Program-made: the position numbers and the translations under genes
Shown: piece by piece, positions 11,036 through 20,488 of the stretch
Layout of the letters: every line of letters starts with the position of its first letter
Numbering within the stretch: the first letter of the stretch is position 1
Assembly (NCBI RefSeq): GCF_963677195.1
Contig: NZ_OY781918.1
Location: 3,274,923-3,338,922, forward strand
Source: an uncultured Marinifilum sp.
Lineage (GTDB): Bacteria; Bacteroidota; Bacteroidia; Bacteroidales; Marinifilaceae
Reading direction: 5' to 3'
DNA: 64,000 nt
The notes under the pieces: generated by a model
What the model was told of the DNA's origin: nothing
The model's input: only the letters and a program-made list of their open reading frames with translations
Databases searched by the model: none

Positions 11036-12736
11036 ATGAAAAAACTTTTTTTATTTTTATTAGCTGTGGTATTTACTGCAGGAGCTACAATGGCTCAAGT
11101 TAACCAGTCTATGGTCGATCAGCTTGGTAATGATAATGTTGCTACAGTTGAGCAAGTAGGACTTTGGAACATGAGTTATGTAGATCAGTGGGGAGAATTT
11201 AATTCTGCTAATATTACTCAAAATGGTGATATGAATAGGTCCTTCCTTACACAAATGGGCTATTTTAATTCAGCTATGGTGAACCAAATTGGAACAAACT
11301 ATTCTACAATTTCTCAGTTGGGAATAGGCAATACTGCCGATGTAACTCAAGATATGGGTAATAGATCATACATTACTCAAATGATGACAGATTTTAACCA
11401 CGCTACTGTTAATCAGATTGGTTACAATATGTCTAGTATTAATCAATATTGGGGTGTTGATAATATTGCTGATGTTTATCAATGGGGAATGAATACTTCT
11501 TTTATTAATCAAATCTTTAGTATTTGGGTTGAAGCTTATGTTGAGCAATATGGTTATTTTAATGTGTCAATGATTAACCAAGTGAGCGTTTGGGATATTG
11601 CGAATGTTCTACAAGTTGGAGATTGGAATCATGCTTATGTAGATCAAACAGATAACTTTTGGTCACAAGCTTTAATTAATCAGTATGGTTATAATAACTG
11701 GGCACAAGTTGATCAAATGGGCGGTATGGTTGATTTTGGTGGTATTCTTCAGTTTGGCGAATACAATCAGGCAAGAGTTCGTCAATATTATGGTTTTGCG
11801 AATTGGGCTGGAGTTATTCAGGATGGATACTTGAATTTAGCTGACGTTTATCAATACGGTGGATCATACAATAGCTCTATGGTAGAGCAAACAGGATTTG
11901 ATAACTGGGCTTTTTCTACACAAAGAGGTGGAGAAGGTAATAGAATTGATATTGAGCAGTATATGGATATAAATACAGCTACTGCAATTCAGTATGGTGG
12001 TAAAGAAAAAACTGCATATATTGGTCAGTTAGGTTTATGGAACTGGGCTAAAACTTATCAGGAAAGAGGTAGATATAATTTTGCAGGAATTGCTCAAACT
12101 GGTGCAGTTAACGAAGCAGAAATAACTCAAATCAGAGGCAGATATAATTGGGCAGGTTTGGTTCAGAATGGTAATTTTAATGATGCAAAATCATTACAAT
12201 ATCGTGGTATGAATAACAGTATTTATTCAGAACAATTTGGTGATGGCAATGATGCAACTATGTTGCAGGAAAGAGGTTATGGTAACAAAGCAACCATATA
12301 CCAATTAGGCGACGGCAATTGGTCTTATTCTGAGCAAATGTATGGAATGGGAAATGAAATTGTTGTATTACAAGATGGTATGAATAATATGGCTGAAACC
12401 TATCAGTATGGTGGTGGTGCAACTACTGCATTAGTTGGTCAGTACGGCGAAGCTAACTACTCAGGTATAGAACAGATGGGAGTAACAAATTCTATGGCAG
12501 ATGTTCTTCAGGAAGGTAATAATAATGAATCTGTAGTGCTACAGTATTTTGGAGATAATAATACTGCTACTGTTAGTCAATATGGAGAATTTAATTATTC
12601 AGGAGTATTGCAGAATGGTTCAAATAATACAGCAACTATTTATCAGGAAGGACTAGGAGAAAATAGTATGGTAATTCAGAATGGTAATGGCAATACAGCT
12701 ACAGTAACTCAATCTGACGTAGCTATAAATCCTTGA
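11036..12736 (+). CDS. Secreted curlin-repeat (functional amyloid) protein, aromatic-rich
   Basis: 566 residues. A signal peptide (MKKLFLFLLAVVFTAGATMA, cleavage before Q21) is followed by about 48 half-repeats of roughly 11 residues with the pattern x-A/S-x-V/I-x-Q-x-G-x-x-N, i.e. about 24 curlin repeats. This is the CsgA/CsgB-type beta-helix amyloid pattern, but about four times longer than CsgA and with many Trp, Tyr and Phe residues in the turns (GLWN, GYFN, GDWN, GEYN). The last quarter returns to the plain GNGNTATV pattern. No csgEFG genes are near, so export partners must be elsewhere. Likely a cell-surface or biofilm fibre. Confidence 0.85.
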   Translation: MKKLFLFLLAVVFTAGATMAQVNQSMVDQLGNDNVATVEQVGLWNMSYVDQWGEFNSANITQNGDMNRSFLTQMGYFNSAMVNQIGTNYSTISQLGIGNTADVTQDMGNRSYITQMMTDFNHATVNQIGYNMSSINQYWGVDNIADVYQWGMNTSFINQIFSIWVEAYVEQYGYFNVSMINQVSVWDIANVLQVGDWNHAYVDQTDNFWSQALINQYGYNNWAQVDQMGGMVDFGGILQFGEYNQARVRQYYGFANWAGVIQDGYLNLADVYQYGGSYNSSMVEQTGFDNWAFSTQRGGEGNRIDIEQYMDINTATAIQYGGKEKTAYIGQLGLWNWAKTYQERGRYNFAGIAQTGAVNEAEITQIRGRYNWAGLVQNGNFNDAKSLQYRGMNNSIYSEQFGDGNDATMLQERGYGNKATIYQLGDGNWSYSEQMYGMGNEIVVLQDGMNNMAETYQYGGGATTALVGQYGEANYSGIEQMGVTNSMADVLQEGNNNESVVLQYFGDNNTATVSQYGEFNYSGVLQNGSNNTATIYQEGLGENSMVIQNGNGNTATVTQSDVAINP

Positions 12737-12848
12737 TTTTTATAACTAGAAATGAAGGATATTAAAAATCTAAATTTCTGTAGTTTTCAAGGCTTTCGAT
12801 ATTTTTGTGGTTGTAAATATCGGATTTGAATTTTGGTTTTAAAATTGT

Positions 12849-12881
12849 AAAAAGGAGCGTTCTAACGAATGCTCCTTTTTT
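12849..12881 (+). terminator. Intrinsic terminator of the curlin gene
   Basis: AAAAAGGAGC (12849-12858) pairs perfectly with GCTCCTTTTT (12871-12880); 12-nt loop and T-run. Confidence 0.85.
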
Positions 12882-12884
12882 AAA

Positions 12885-12926
12885 GAACCAATAGTTTATT
12901 CTATGTCGAGATAAAACTACTGGTTC
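12885..12926 (-). terminator. Hairpin downstream of gltD
   Basis: GAACCAATAGTTT and AAAACTACTGGTTC form a long stem with small defects, about 50 bases past the gltD stop. On the minus strand it is followed by a short T-run, fitting the end of the gltBD transcript. Confidence 0.5.
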
Positions 12927-12973
12927 CTACACTTAACTGCCTATGTTTAGTGTTGACTTATTGTAATGAATTA

Positions 12974-14395
12974 TTATTTTTTAAGAAACTTATGCATTGA
13001 TGCTGCCGTTTTTCTTCCATTATCAAGAGCACGAACAACTAAGCTGGCTCCGGTAGTTGCATCGCCCGAACAGAAAATTTTCGAATTAGAGGTTTGTCCG
13101 TTTTCATTGGTTTTAATGTTCCCTCTTTCGTCTAATTCTACACCTAATTCGTTTACTAATCCTTCGTGTACCGGATGAACAAAGCCCATGGCTAAAAGTA
13201 CCAGATCTGCTTCTATGATTTCTTCTGTCCCTAGAATTTCATTCATCTGAAATTTTCCATTCTCATCTTTTGTCCATTCAATTTGGCTAATTTTAAGATT
13301 TTTTACAACACCATTTTCGCCTTCAAATTCTTTTGAGCTAATAGACCATCGACGTTTACAACCTTCTAAATGAGAACTTGATGTTCGCAGTGTATTAGGC
13401 CAGTAAGGCCATGGATTATTTTCAGCTCTTTCTTCAGGTGGTTTAGGCAATAGCTCAATTTGAAGAACCGAATTAGCTTTTTGTCGGATAGATGTTCCTA
13501 CACAATCGGAGCCGGTATCTCCACCTCCAATTACTACAACATTTTTTCCTTTGGCCGATATTCTTTCATCTTTCGTGAATTCATCACCACGAATTACTTT
13601 ATTTTGCTGTTTCAGAAAATCCATTGCAAAATGTACGCCCGATAGTTCGCGTCCTTTAATTGGCAAATCGCGGGGTTTCATAGCACCAATTGCTAAACAA
13701 ATTGCATCGTATTGTTTTTCTAAATCAGCAATAGAAATAGTGTTACCAACATCCTGCTTGGTTTTAAATTCAATACCTTCTTCTACAAACAAGTCCAAAC
13801 GGCGATCGATTACATGTTTATCCAGTTTAAAATCTGGAATTCCATAGCGTAGTAGTCCACCTATGGCGTCATCTTTTTCGTAAACAGTAACCGAATGACC
13901 AGCTTTATTTAATAGGTCGGCAACCGATAATCCTGCTGGTCCTGAACCTATTACCGCTACTTTTTTACCTGTGCGATTTTGAGGTACTTGTGCTTTTATG
14001 TATCCATACTCGAATGCCTTTTCGATAATAGAAGCTTCGTTTTCACGTATGGTAACCGGAGCATTGTGTAAGGAAAGAACACATGATTTTTCGCATGGGG
14101 CAGGGCACACTCTTCCTGTAAATTCAGGAAAGCTGTTTGTTGAGTGTAATATTTCACTTGCTTCTTCCCAATTTTCACGATAGACAGCATCCTGCCATTC
14201 TGGAATTTTACTTCCTGTGGGACATGCCCAATGACAAAAAGGAATGCCACAATCCATGCATCGTGATGCCTGATCTATTCTATCTTCAAGATTTAGCGTT
14301 TGTTCTACTTCACCAAAATCTCCTATTCTATCTCGTACCGGACGATAACCGGCCTCTTTTCTTTTTATTTCTAAAAAACCTTTAGGATTTCCCAT
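12974..14395 (-). CDS. gltD: Glutamate synthase small (beta) subunit
   Basis: NADPH-oxidising subunit that passes electrons to GltB. 473 residues. The N-terminal Fe-S domain has C46, C49, C54, C58 and C97, C101, C105. The first dinucleotide fold is at VIGSGPAGLS and the second at VVIGGGDTGSDC; the C-terminal FAD motif is FCSGDATTGASLVVRAL. It follows gltB by 80 bases on the same strand, the usual subunit pair. With icd upstream in the window it connects 2-oxoglutarate to glutamate and thus to arginine synthesis. Confidence 0.95.
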   Translation of the reverse strand: MGNPKGFLEIKRKEAGYRPVRDRIGDFGEVEQTLNLEDRIDQASRCMDCGIPFCHWACPTGSKIPEWQDAVYRENWEEASEILHSTNSFPEFTGRVCPAPCEKSCVLSLHNAPVTIRENEASIIEKAFEYGYIKAQVPQNRTGKKVAVIGSGPAGLSVADLLNKAGHSVTVYEKDDAIGGLLRYGIPDFKLDKHVIDRRLDLFVEEGIEFKTKQDVGNTISIADLEKQYDAICLAIGAMKPRDLPIKGRELSGVHFAMDFLKQQNKVIRGDEFTKDERISAKGKNVVVIGGGDTGSDCVGTSIRQKANSVLQIELLPKPPEERAENNPWPYWPNTLRTSSSHLEGCKRRWSISSKEFEGENGVVKNLKISQIEWTKDENGKFQMNEILGTEEIIEADLVLLAMGFVHPVHEGLVNELGVELDERGNIKTNENGQTSNSKIFCSGDATTGASLVVRALDNGRKTAASMHKFLKK

Positions 14396-14475
14396 AATCT
14401 TTTCAGTTTGCAGTTATCAGCAGTCAGAATACGGCTGCTTATTAATTTGCAGTATTCTGTCTACTGTTAATTGGT

Positions 14476-17400
14476 TTATTCGTGTATTTCTGTCTGAGAT
14501 TGTGCTTGCTTAAGCTTGCGGCGAATCTTTTTCAGTTTTTTCTCTTCAAGTACTTTTTTGTATTCATAAGGAATAACCTTTACAAAATGTGGAAGGTATT
14601 CTTCCCAATGAGTAAGTACTTTAGAGGCTACACTACTCTGAGTTAATAACAGGTGCTGGTGAATCATTCCTTGTAATTCATGTACGTCCTGAAGATGTTC
14701 AACTGGTTCCAATGCTACCAAACTTTGGTTACAGAAATAATCCAATTGTCCTTCCATATTTAGCACATAAGCAATACCACCGCTCATACCTGCAGCAAAG
14801 TTTCTTCCTGTTGGTCCAAGAATAACTATACGGCCACCAGTCATATATTCACAACCATGGTCACCAACTCCTTCAACTACAGCTTTCGATCCCGAGTTTC
14901 TAACCCCAAAACGTTCACCGGCCATTCCTCTTATGTAAGCTTCTCCAGAGGTAGCTCCATAAAGTGCTGTATTACCAATAATGATTTGTTTCTCAGGTTT
15001 AAATTTGCTTTTATCTGGTGGATTAACAATAATTTTACCTCCCGATAATCCTTTTCCAAAATAATCATTCGAGTCGCCTTCTAAACGGAATGTGATTCCT
15101 TTTTCCAGAAATGCACCAAAGCTTTGTCCGGCCGATCCTCTAAATCTGCAATATATTGTGTCGGGTTCTAATACATGTTTAGGTTTTAAAGCTGCTACTT
15201 TACCAGAAAGCATAGCTCCTGTAGTACGATCTGTATTGTTTATTTTTTTATCTATCCAAACTTTTTCTCCATCGTGAAGTGCTTTCTCTGCTTGTTCAAT
15301 TAAATCATGATCAAGTACTTTACCAATCGACTTAATTGTTGCATTTATTCCACACAATTCGTGTCCATCAGTTTCAGGTATGTGAAGAAGATTTTGAATA
15401 TCTATGGTTTTAGCTTTCCATGTTTTAATGTCTTTTCTTTTTACCAATAGATCCGATCTTCCAACCAAGTCGTCGAATTTACTTATACCGAGTTCTGCCA
15501 TTATTTCACGACACTCTTCTGCTAAGAATGTAAAGAAATTGATTACCCACTCCGAACGTCCTAAGAATTTAGCTCTTAATTCTTTGTTCTGAGTAGCAAT
15601 ACCAACAGGACAAGTGTTTAGGTGACATTTACGCATCATAACACAACCCAATACCACTAATGCACTGGTTGCGAATCCGAATTCTTCAGCACCCAATAGA
15701 GCCATCGAAACAATATCTCTACCGGTTTTTAGCTGTCCATCGGTTTGTAGCTTAATTCTTCCTCTTAAATCATTTAATACAAGAGTTTGCTGTGCTTCTG
15801 CCAATCCAAGTTCTACTGGTAAACCTGTGTTTTTTATCGAACTTAAAGGGCTTGCGCCAGTTCCGCCTTCGGCACCACTAATAACAATTAAATCGGCATT
15901 AGCTTTTGCTACACCGGCAGCAACTGTTCCAACTCCATTTTCTGCTACTAATTTTACACTTACGCAAGCAGTAGGATTTACATTTTTTAAATCGTAAATC
16001 AATTGAGCTAAATCCTCAATAGAGTAAATATCGTGATGTGGAGGAGGGGAGATTAGTGTAATTCCCGGCGTTGAATTTCTCAACTTGGCAATAATTTTAT
16101 CGACCTTAAATCCTGGTAATTGTCCACCTTCTCCTGGCTTAGCACCTTGTGCAACCTTAATTTGCAACTCGTCGGCATTAACCAAATATTCTGTGTTTAC
16201 TCCAAATCGTCCCGATGCAATTTGTTTAATCGAACTTCGTGCATTGGAATAAAAACGTTTGGAGTTTTCACCACCTTCACCAGTGTTACTTCTACCACCA
16301 ATTTTGTTCATTGCAATGGCTAAAGCTTCATGAGCTTCTTTCGAAATCGATCCGTAAGACATGGCACCGGTACAGAATCTTTTCATGATATTTTCTGCTG
16401 GCTCTACTTCACTTATGTCAATAGGATTTTGTTTAAAGTCGAAATATCCTCTTAGGAAATTAGGATTTCGTGTTTCCTTATTAACAATTGCCGAAAACTC
16501 TTTAAATTTTGAGTAATCATTTGTACGTGTAGACCATTGAAGTAATCCAATCGATTCGGGATTCCAACTGTGTGGTTCTCCATTTTTACGATAATGAATA
16601 GATCCGTTATTATTCAGTAAACCAGTGTTTTCAAATGGATCTTTTGGGGAAAATGCTTTTTTGTGATGACACAAAATTTCTTCAGATATTTCCTTAAGTC
16701 CGACACCACCTATTCGTGAACAAGTACCTGTAAAATATTTATTTATAACATCGTTATTAATACCTAAAGCTTCGTAAATTTGTGCTCCTAGATAACTTCC
16801 AATGGTTGAAATACCCATTTTCGACATTACCTTTAGTAGGCCTTTGTTTACTGCTTTAATATAGTTTTTACGGGCTGTTTTGTACTCCAAACTTAGTCTG
16901 CCATCTTTTACAAGTTTGTCGATAATGGCATAACTCATATATGGATTAATAACACTTGCTCCGTAAGCTATAAGTAATGCAAAATGATTCACTTCACGTG
17001 CTTCGGCAGTCTCTACAACAAGACCAATTTGCATTCTTTTTCTTTTCTTTATTAAATGATGATGAACAGCAGCAACAGCAAGTAATACAGGAATTGGAGC
17101 CATTGTTTCACTTACATTTCTATCGGTAAGAATAATGTAGTTTTTCTTATCATCAACAGCTTTTTCTGCTAATTCGCATAACTTATCAAGAGCTTGTTCC
17201 AGTCCTTCTCCATTATCGGCTGCTTTAAAAAAGATATCGATATTAGCATGGCGGAATTCATCATGTCTAAGGTGCTTTATTTTACCCAGATCTGTATTTG
17301 TAATTAATGGACTTTTAAATCGAATTAATTTACAGTGCTGCGGTGTTTCATCCAAAAGATTTTTTTGAACTGCACCAATATAGTTAGTTAAATCCATTAC

Positions 17401-19002
17401 CAAATTCTCACGAATAGAATCGATAGGAGGATTGGTAACCTGAGCAAACAATTGTCTGAAATAATTAAATAGCAATTGTGGTTTTGGCGATAAAGCCGGA
17501 ATTGGAGCATCATTACCCATTGAACCAACAGGTTCTTGTCCTCCGGTAGCCATAGGTAAAATAACTCTCTCAAAATCTTCTTTCGAGTATCCAAAAGTTT
17601 TTTGGCAAATTTCAAAATGACTTCCAATATCAGAGGGAACTCTTTTTTCTACAGGAATTGCCTTTAAATCTAATCGATTTTCTTTTAACCAGTTTTGGTA
17701 TGGATTTCGGTAAGTTAATTGCGATTTTACTTCCTGATCGGGAATAATAATTCCCAACTGAGTATCAACCAAAAGTAATTTACCAGGTTTAAGTCTTCCT
17801 TTTTCTTTAATCTCTTCGGCTTTAAATTGCTGAATTCCAACTTCCGAACCCATTACAATCATATCATCCTGAGTGATAATATATCTGGAAGGACGTAATC
17901 CGTTACGATCCAATGTTCCTCCAATGTAACGTCCATCAGAGAATACTAAAGATGCAGGACCATCCCAAGGCTCCATAAAGGTAGAGTGATATTCATAAAA
18001 AGCTTTAAGACTATCAGGAATAGGGTTTTTTTCGTTCCACGATTCAGGAACCATCATACTTAGTGCATGTGGTAAGCTTCTTCCTGTTAAGAATAAAAAT
18101 TCTAGAACATTATCGAAGGATGCAGAATCACTTTTATTAGGTTCTACAACGGGAAATAATTTTTTAATATCATCACCATACATTTCTGATTTTAGTAATG
18201 ATTCACGGGCTTGCATCCATAAGCGGTTCCCTTTAATTGTATTAATTTCTCCATTGTGAGCAACAATACGGAAGGGTTGTGCCAAATCCCACGATGGGAA
18301 GGTGTTGGTACTAAAACGAGAGTGTACCATAGCAATTGCAGATTCCATTCTTGGATCCTGTAAATCGGCATAGTAAGGCCCCAACTGATCGCTGGCAAAC
18401 ATTCCTTTGTACACAATTATTTTAGATGAAAGGCTAGGGATGTAGAACATCTCTTTTTGCTTTAATTTTGTGGCACGCACATAATTTTCAGCTTGCTTTC
18501 TGGCTAAATATAAACGACGCTCTAAATCATCCTGTTCGTAGTTTCCTCCAACAAATATTTGCTTGATTACAGGTTCCGATTGTCTTGCAATTTCTCCAAT
18601 CGCATTTGTGTCGGTTGGCACATCGCGTAATTGAAGAAATTCCAAGCCCTCTTCTTCTAAAATCTGGATTAAAACTTCTATACAGAATTTTTCTTCTGTC
18701 TCGTCTTGTGGTAAAAATAACAAGCCTGTACCATACTTACCGGGCAATGGAAGCTTGATTCCTAGCTTTTTATAGTAGGAGTGAGGAACTTGCATAAGAA
18801 TACCAGCACCGTCGCCACTTACATTGTCGGCTCCACGTGCTCCTCGGTGTTCCATATTGCATAGAACTTCAAGACCGCGCGTAATTATCTCGTACGATTT
18901 TTTTCCTTTAATATTGGCTACAAAGCCAATTCCACAATTGTCATGTTCATTCGTAGGGTCATACAGACCCTGTCGGCTTGGTCTTAGGTTTCGCATAGGC
19001 AT
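14476..19002 (-). CDS. gltB: Glutamate synthase large (alpha) subunit
   Basis: Converts glutamine and 2-oxoglutarate to two glutamates. 1508 residues, the normal length. A short propeptide is removed so that C23 (NCGIGF) becomes the N-terminal nucleophile of the class II glutaminase. The central and FMN domains are recognisable (RSNTGEGGENSKRFYSN), the 3Fe-4S cysteines are in CVMMRKCHLNTCPVG, and the C-terminal GXGXG beta-helix is present. It is transcribed from a clear promoter 170-210 bases upstream. The gene shows no damage. Confidence 0.97.
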   Translation of the reverse strand: MPMRNLRPSRQGLYDPTNEHDNCGIGFVANIKGKKSYEIITRGLEVLCNMEHRGARGADNVSGDGAGILMQVPHSYYKKLGIKLPLPGKYGTGLLFLPQDETEEKFCIEVLIQILEEEGLEFLQLRDVPTDTNAIGEIARQSEPVIKQIFVGGNYEQDDLERRLYLARKQAENYVRATKLKQKEMFYIPSLSSKIIVYKGMFASDQLGPYYADLQDPRMESAIAMVHSRFSTNTFPSWDLAQPFRIVAHNGEINTIKGNRLWMQARESLLKSEMYGDDIKKLFPVVEPNKSDSASFDNVLEFLFLTGRSLPHALSMMVPESWNEKNPIPDSLKAFYEYHSTFMEPWDGPASLVFSDGRYIGGTLDRNGLRPSRYIITQDDMIVMGSEVGIQQFKAEEIKEKGRLKPGKLLLVDTQLGIIIPDQEVKSQLTYRNPYQNWLKENRLDLKAIPVEKRVPSDIGSHFEICQKTFGYSKEDFERVILPMATGGQEPVGSMGNDAPIPALSPKPQLLFNYFRQLFAQVTNPPIDSIRENLVMDLTNYIGAVQKNLLDETPQHCKLIRFKSPLITNTDLGKIKHLRHDEFRHANIDIFFKAADNGEGLEQALDKLCELAEKAVDDKKNYIILTDRNVSETMAPIPVLLAVAAVHHHLIKKRKRMQIGLVVETAEAREVNHFALLIAYGASVINPYMSYAIIDKLVKDGRLSLEYKTARKNYIKAVNKGLLKVMSKMGISTIGSYLGAQIYEALGINNDVINKYFTGTCSRIGGVGLKEISEEILCHHKKAFSPKDPFENTGLLNNNGSIHYRKNGEPHSWNPESIGLLQWSTRTNDYSKFKEFSAIVNKETRNPNFLRGYFDFKQNPIDISEVEPAENIMKRFCTGAMSYGSISKEAHEALAIAMNKIGGRSNTGEGGENSKRFYSNARSSIKQIASGRFGVNTEYLVNADELQIKVAQGAKPGEGGQLPGFKVDKIIAKLRNSTPGITLISPPPHHDIYSIEDLAQLIYDLKNVNPTACVSVKLVAENGVGTVAAGVAKANADLIVISGAEGGTGASPLSSIKNTGLPVELGLAEAQQTLVLNDLRGRIKLQTDGQLKTGRDIVSMALLGAEEFGFATSALVVLGCVMMRKCHLNTCPVGIATQNKELRAKFLGRSEWVINFFTFLAEECREIMAELGISKFDDLVGRSDLLVKRKDIKTWKAKTIDIQNLLHIPETDGHELCGINATIKSIGKVLDHDLIEQAEKALHDGEKVWIDKKINNTDRTTGAMLSGKVAALKPKHVLEPDTIYCRFRGSAGQSFGAFLEKGITFRLEGDSNDYFGKGLSGGKIIVNPPDKSKFKPEKQIIIGNTALYGATSGEAYIRGMAGERFGVRNSGSKAVVEGVGDHGCEYMTGGRIVILGPTGRNFAAGMSGGIAYVLNMEGQLDYFCNQSLVALEPVEHLQDVHELQGMIHQHLLLTQSSVASKVLTHWEEYLPHFVKVIPYEYKKVLEEKKLKKIRRKLKQAQSQTEIHE

Positions 19003-19091
19003 ATTTTAAGTGCGAAGCCAGGCATTGATCTTTTCTTTTAATATAAAGGAATTAGATAAAGCTTATAGAGTCCCCATCTCTAATACTTTAG

Positions 19092-19120
19092 CAACGACAC
19101 AAAGAATCCGTTTGTCGTTG
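19092..19120 (-). other. Hairpin in the gltB 5' untranslated region
   Basis: Perfect 8-bp arms CAACGACA (19092-19099) and TGTCGTTG (19113-19120) lie between the promoter and gltB. No T-run follows on the minus strand. It could be a regulatory or stabilising structure; its role is unknown. Confidence 0.45.
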
Positions 19121-19183
19121 TTCCCATAAGAAACATTCTAAAAAATGAAGTGATAAATTTTCAGCTTGTTTAATCCGTTGCCA

Positions 19184-19216
19184 CAAATATAAATCAAAAA
19201 AAAGCAGAAAAACAAA
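19184..19216 (-). promoter_or_regulatory. gltBD promoter, Bacteroidota type
   Basis: On the minus strand TTTG (19213-19216), 21 bases, then TATATTTG (19184-19191), an exact match to the Bacteroidota -33/-7 consensus. It predicts a transcript start near 19177 and a leader of about 175 bases. Confidence 0.7.
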
Positions 19217-19516
19217 TATTATTGTTTAACTGATTAATGAAAACGTTTGAAAAGCATGAAAAAAATCATGTTTTTCAATGCAAAGGTTTTCGTGATTTTC
19301 AGCTAATTATATTTTAATTGTGAAATTTTAATATTGATTGTTAAAATATAAAAGTCATTAATTTATGTTTATAATATCTTGTGAATGGAAAGTAATAATA
19401 AGTAATTTGATAAGGCCTTATTTTGTATAATAGCAATGTGATATTATTGGCTTGCATACTGATAATAAATTAAGCAACTAAAAAAAAGGCGAAAAATAAA
19501 AAATCAATAATACTAT

Positions 19517-19789
19517 TTATTTTCTACTAGCAACAGTTTGTACACGGAGAAACTTTAATAGCGCTTTTTCCATCCAGCCCGGAAGGTATTTTCCTATTTT
19601 TGTAATAAATTGTTTGCCTAAAATATAAAGCGAAGAATAAAAGAAAATTTTATTTAAGACATATACCGAAACAGTAAAAAGAACAACTTTATTGGTTCCA
19701 GCAAGAATAAAAGGGAAAGAAAAAGTAAGAATAAATGTAATAACAGCTAATCCGAACAGCACAAATCCAACAATTTTTTTAAACTCCAT
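19517..19789 (-). CDS. Small membrane protein, transporter-suffix-like
   Basis: About 90 residues from the ATG at 19789 (a GTG 30 bases upstream is possible). Two hydrophobic segments (IVGFVLFGLAVITFILTFSF and VVLFTVSVYVLNKIFFYSSL) are followed by a basic tail, implying an inner-membrane protein with a cytoplasmic C terminus. It resembles the small transporter-suffix-domain proteins, but the match is from memory and weak. It stands alone between gltB and the arginine region. Confidence 0.55.
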   Translation of the reverse strand: MEFKKIVGFVLFGLAVITFILTFSFPFILAGTNKVVLFTVSVYVLNKIFFYSSLYILGKQFITKIGKYLPGWMEKALLKFLRVQTVASRK

Positions 19790-19819
19790 AATATATCTGA
19801 TTCTTTTAAATTTTAACAC

Positions 19820-20157
19820 TAATGCAATTCTACGCTATAATTTTGAAATAGTTGTTAAAGAGGGAGTGTTTAAATTGTTAAAAATCATTAATAAAGAAGT
19901 AGTAATTAGCATAAAAAAGATAAATGTATCTTAAATTATTTTGAGAAATACTCTTGTAATGTTTAAAAAAGAAAATAAACATGCTTAGAGATTACATTTT
20001 AATGTGATTGAGAAGAAATATAGCTTAATTTGATAGTTACCCATGTAAATAAATACATTTCGATTTATAAATACTTTTATTTGTAGTGCAAACCTTATAA
20101 ATATATAGGTCTGTTAAAAAGTTTTATTTTTATTAGGATATTTAAAATAAATGCTCT
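19820..20157. other. Gene-free AT-rich region before the arginine leader array
   Basis: No coding frame, tRNA or repeat recognised. No further arginine-codon cluster occurs here, so the leader array starts at 20190. Confidence 0.4.
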
Positions 20158-20172
20158 TATCTTTGTAGAGCA
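20152..20172 (+). promoter_or_regulatory. Arginine operon promoter with an overlapping inverted repeat
   Basis: TATCTTTG (20158-20165) matches the TAnnTTTG -7 consensus and lies 24 bases before the first leader start. The box is flanked by TGCTCT (20152-20157) and AGAGCA (20167-20172), a perfect inverted repeat centred on it, which could be an operator. No TTG -33 element was recognised. It does not resemble the E. coli ArgR box. Confidence 0.5.
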
Positions 20173-20189
20173 GAAATAAAAAAAGAGGC

Positions 20190-20240
20190 ATGGAAAATTT
20201 ATTTATTATTCGACGACGCAGAAATAGATCTTTATTATAA
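20190..20240 (+). CDS. Arginine leader peptide 1 (16 aa)
   Basis: Reads MENLFIIRRRRNRSLL and stops at TAA. Five of 16 residues are Arg, four of them consecutive (codons at 20211-20222, then 20226-20228). A terminator follows 35 bases after the stop. The segment AGGACAAGC (20247-20255) can pair with the terminator 5' arm (20276-20283) with one bulged C. A ribosome stalled on the Arg codons would leave this segment free, while one at the stop codon would cover it: the geometry of classical attenuation. Confidence 0.8.
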   Translation: MENLFIIRRRRNRSLL

Positions 20241-20275
20241 CAAATAAGGACAAGCGTTGGTATGATATTTTCCAG

Positions 20276-20302
20276 GCTTTCCTAATAGGAAAGCTTTTTT
20301 TT
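20276..20302 (+). terminator. Arginine attenuator terminator 1
   Basis: Perfect 8-bp stem GCTTTCCT/AGGAAAGC (20276-20283 and 20287-20294), 3-nt loop, then eight T residues. Confidence 0.88.
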
Positions 20303-20326
20303 GAATTCAATTTTAAACAGAACAAG

Positions 20327-20413
20327 ATGACTATTTTACACTACTTACGACGACGAAGATATAGCGCACCTAATGGGAAAGCGGGAAAGGTCGTATTGTC
20401 GTGTAATCAGTGA
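20327..20413 (+). CDS. Arginine leader peptide 2 (28 aa)
   Basis: Begins MTILHYLRRRRYS; four consecutive Arg codons (20348-20359) sit at positions 8-11, the same place as in leader 1. The tail (GKVVLSCNQ) resembles that of leader 3 (ELVVSC), hinting that the modules arose by duplication. The stop is 17 bases before terminator 2. A possible antiterminator pairs 20376-20382 with 20434-20440 with one A-A mismatch, weaker than in modules 1 and 3. Confidence 0.78.
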   Translation: MTILHYLRRRRYSAPNGKAGKVVLSCNQ

Positions 20414-20430
20414 TTATAAACAATATTTAT

Positions 20431-20465
20431 AAGGCTTACCGTTTTTATCGGTAAGCCTTTTTTTT
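20431..20465 (+). terminator. Arginine attenuator terminator 2
   Basis: Perfect 11-bp stem AAGGCTTACCG/CGGTAAGCCTT (20431-20441 and 20449-20459), 7-nt loop, eight T residues. The strongest of the three. Confidence 0.92.
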
Positions 20466-20488
20466 AGGAAAAATTTTAAAATATTAAG

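Noticed and set aside
13996..14385. Overlapping frames of 60-100 codons inside gltD
   Set aside because: They are shadows of the intact gltD reading frame, with no start signals or family resemblance.
19080..19127. 15-codon frame upstream of gltB, minus strand
   Set aside because: Considered as a leader peptide, but it has no Glu or Gln run and only overlaps a hairpin; nothing supports attenuation.
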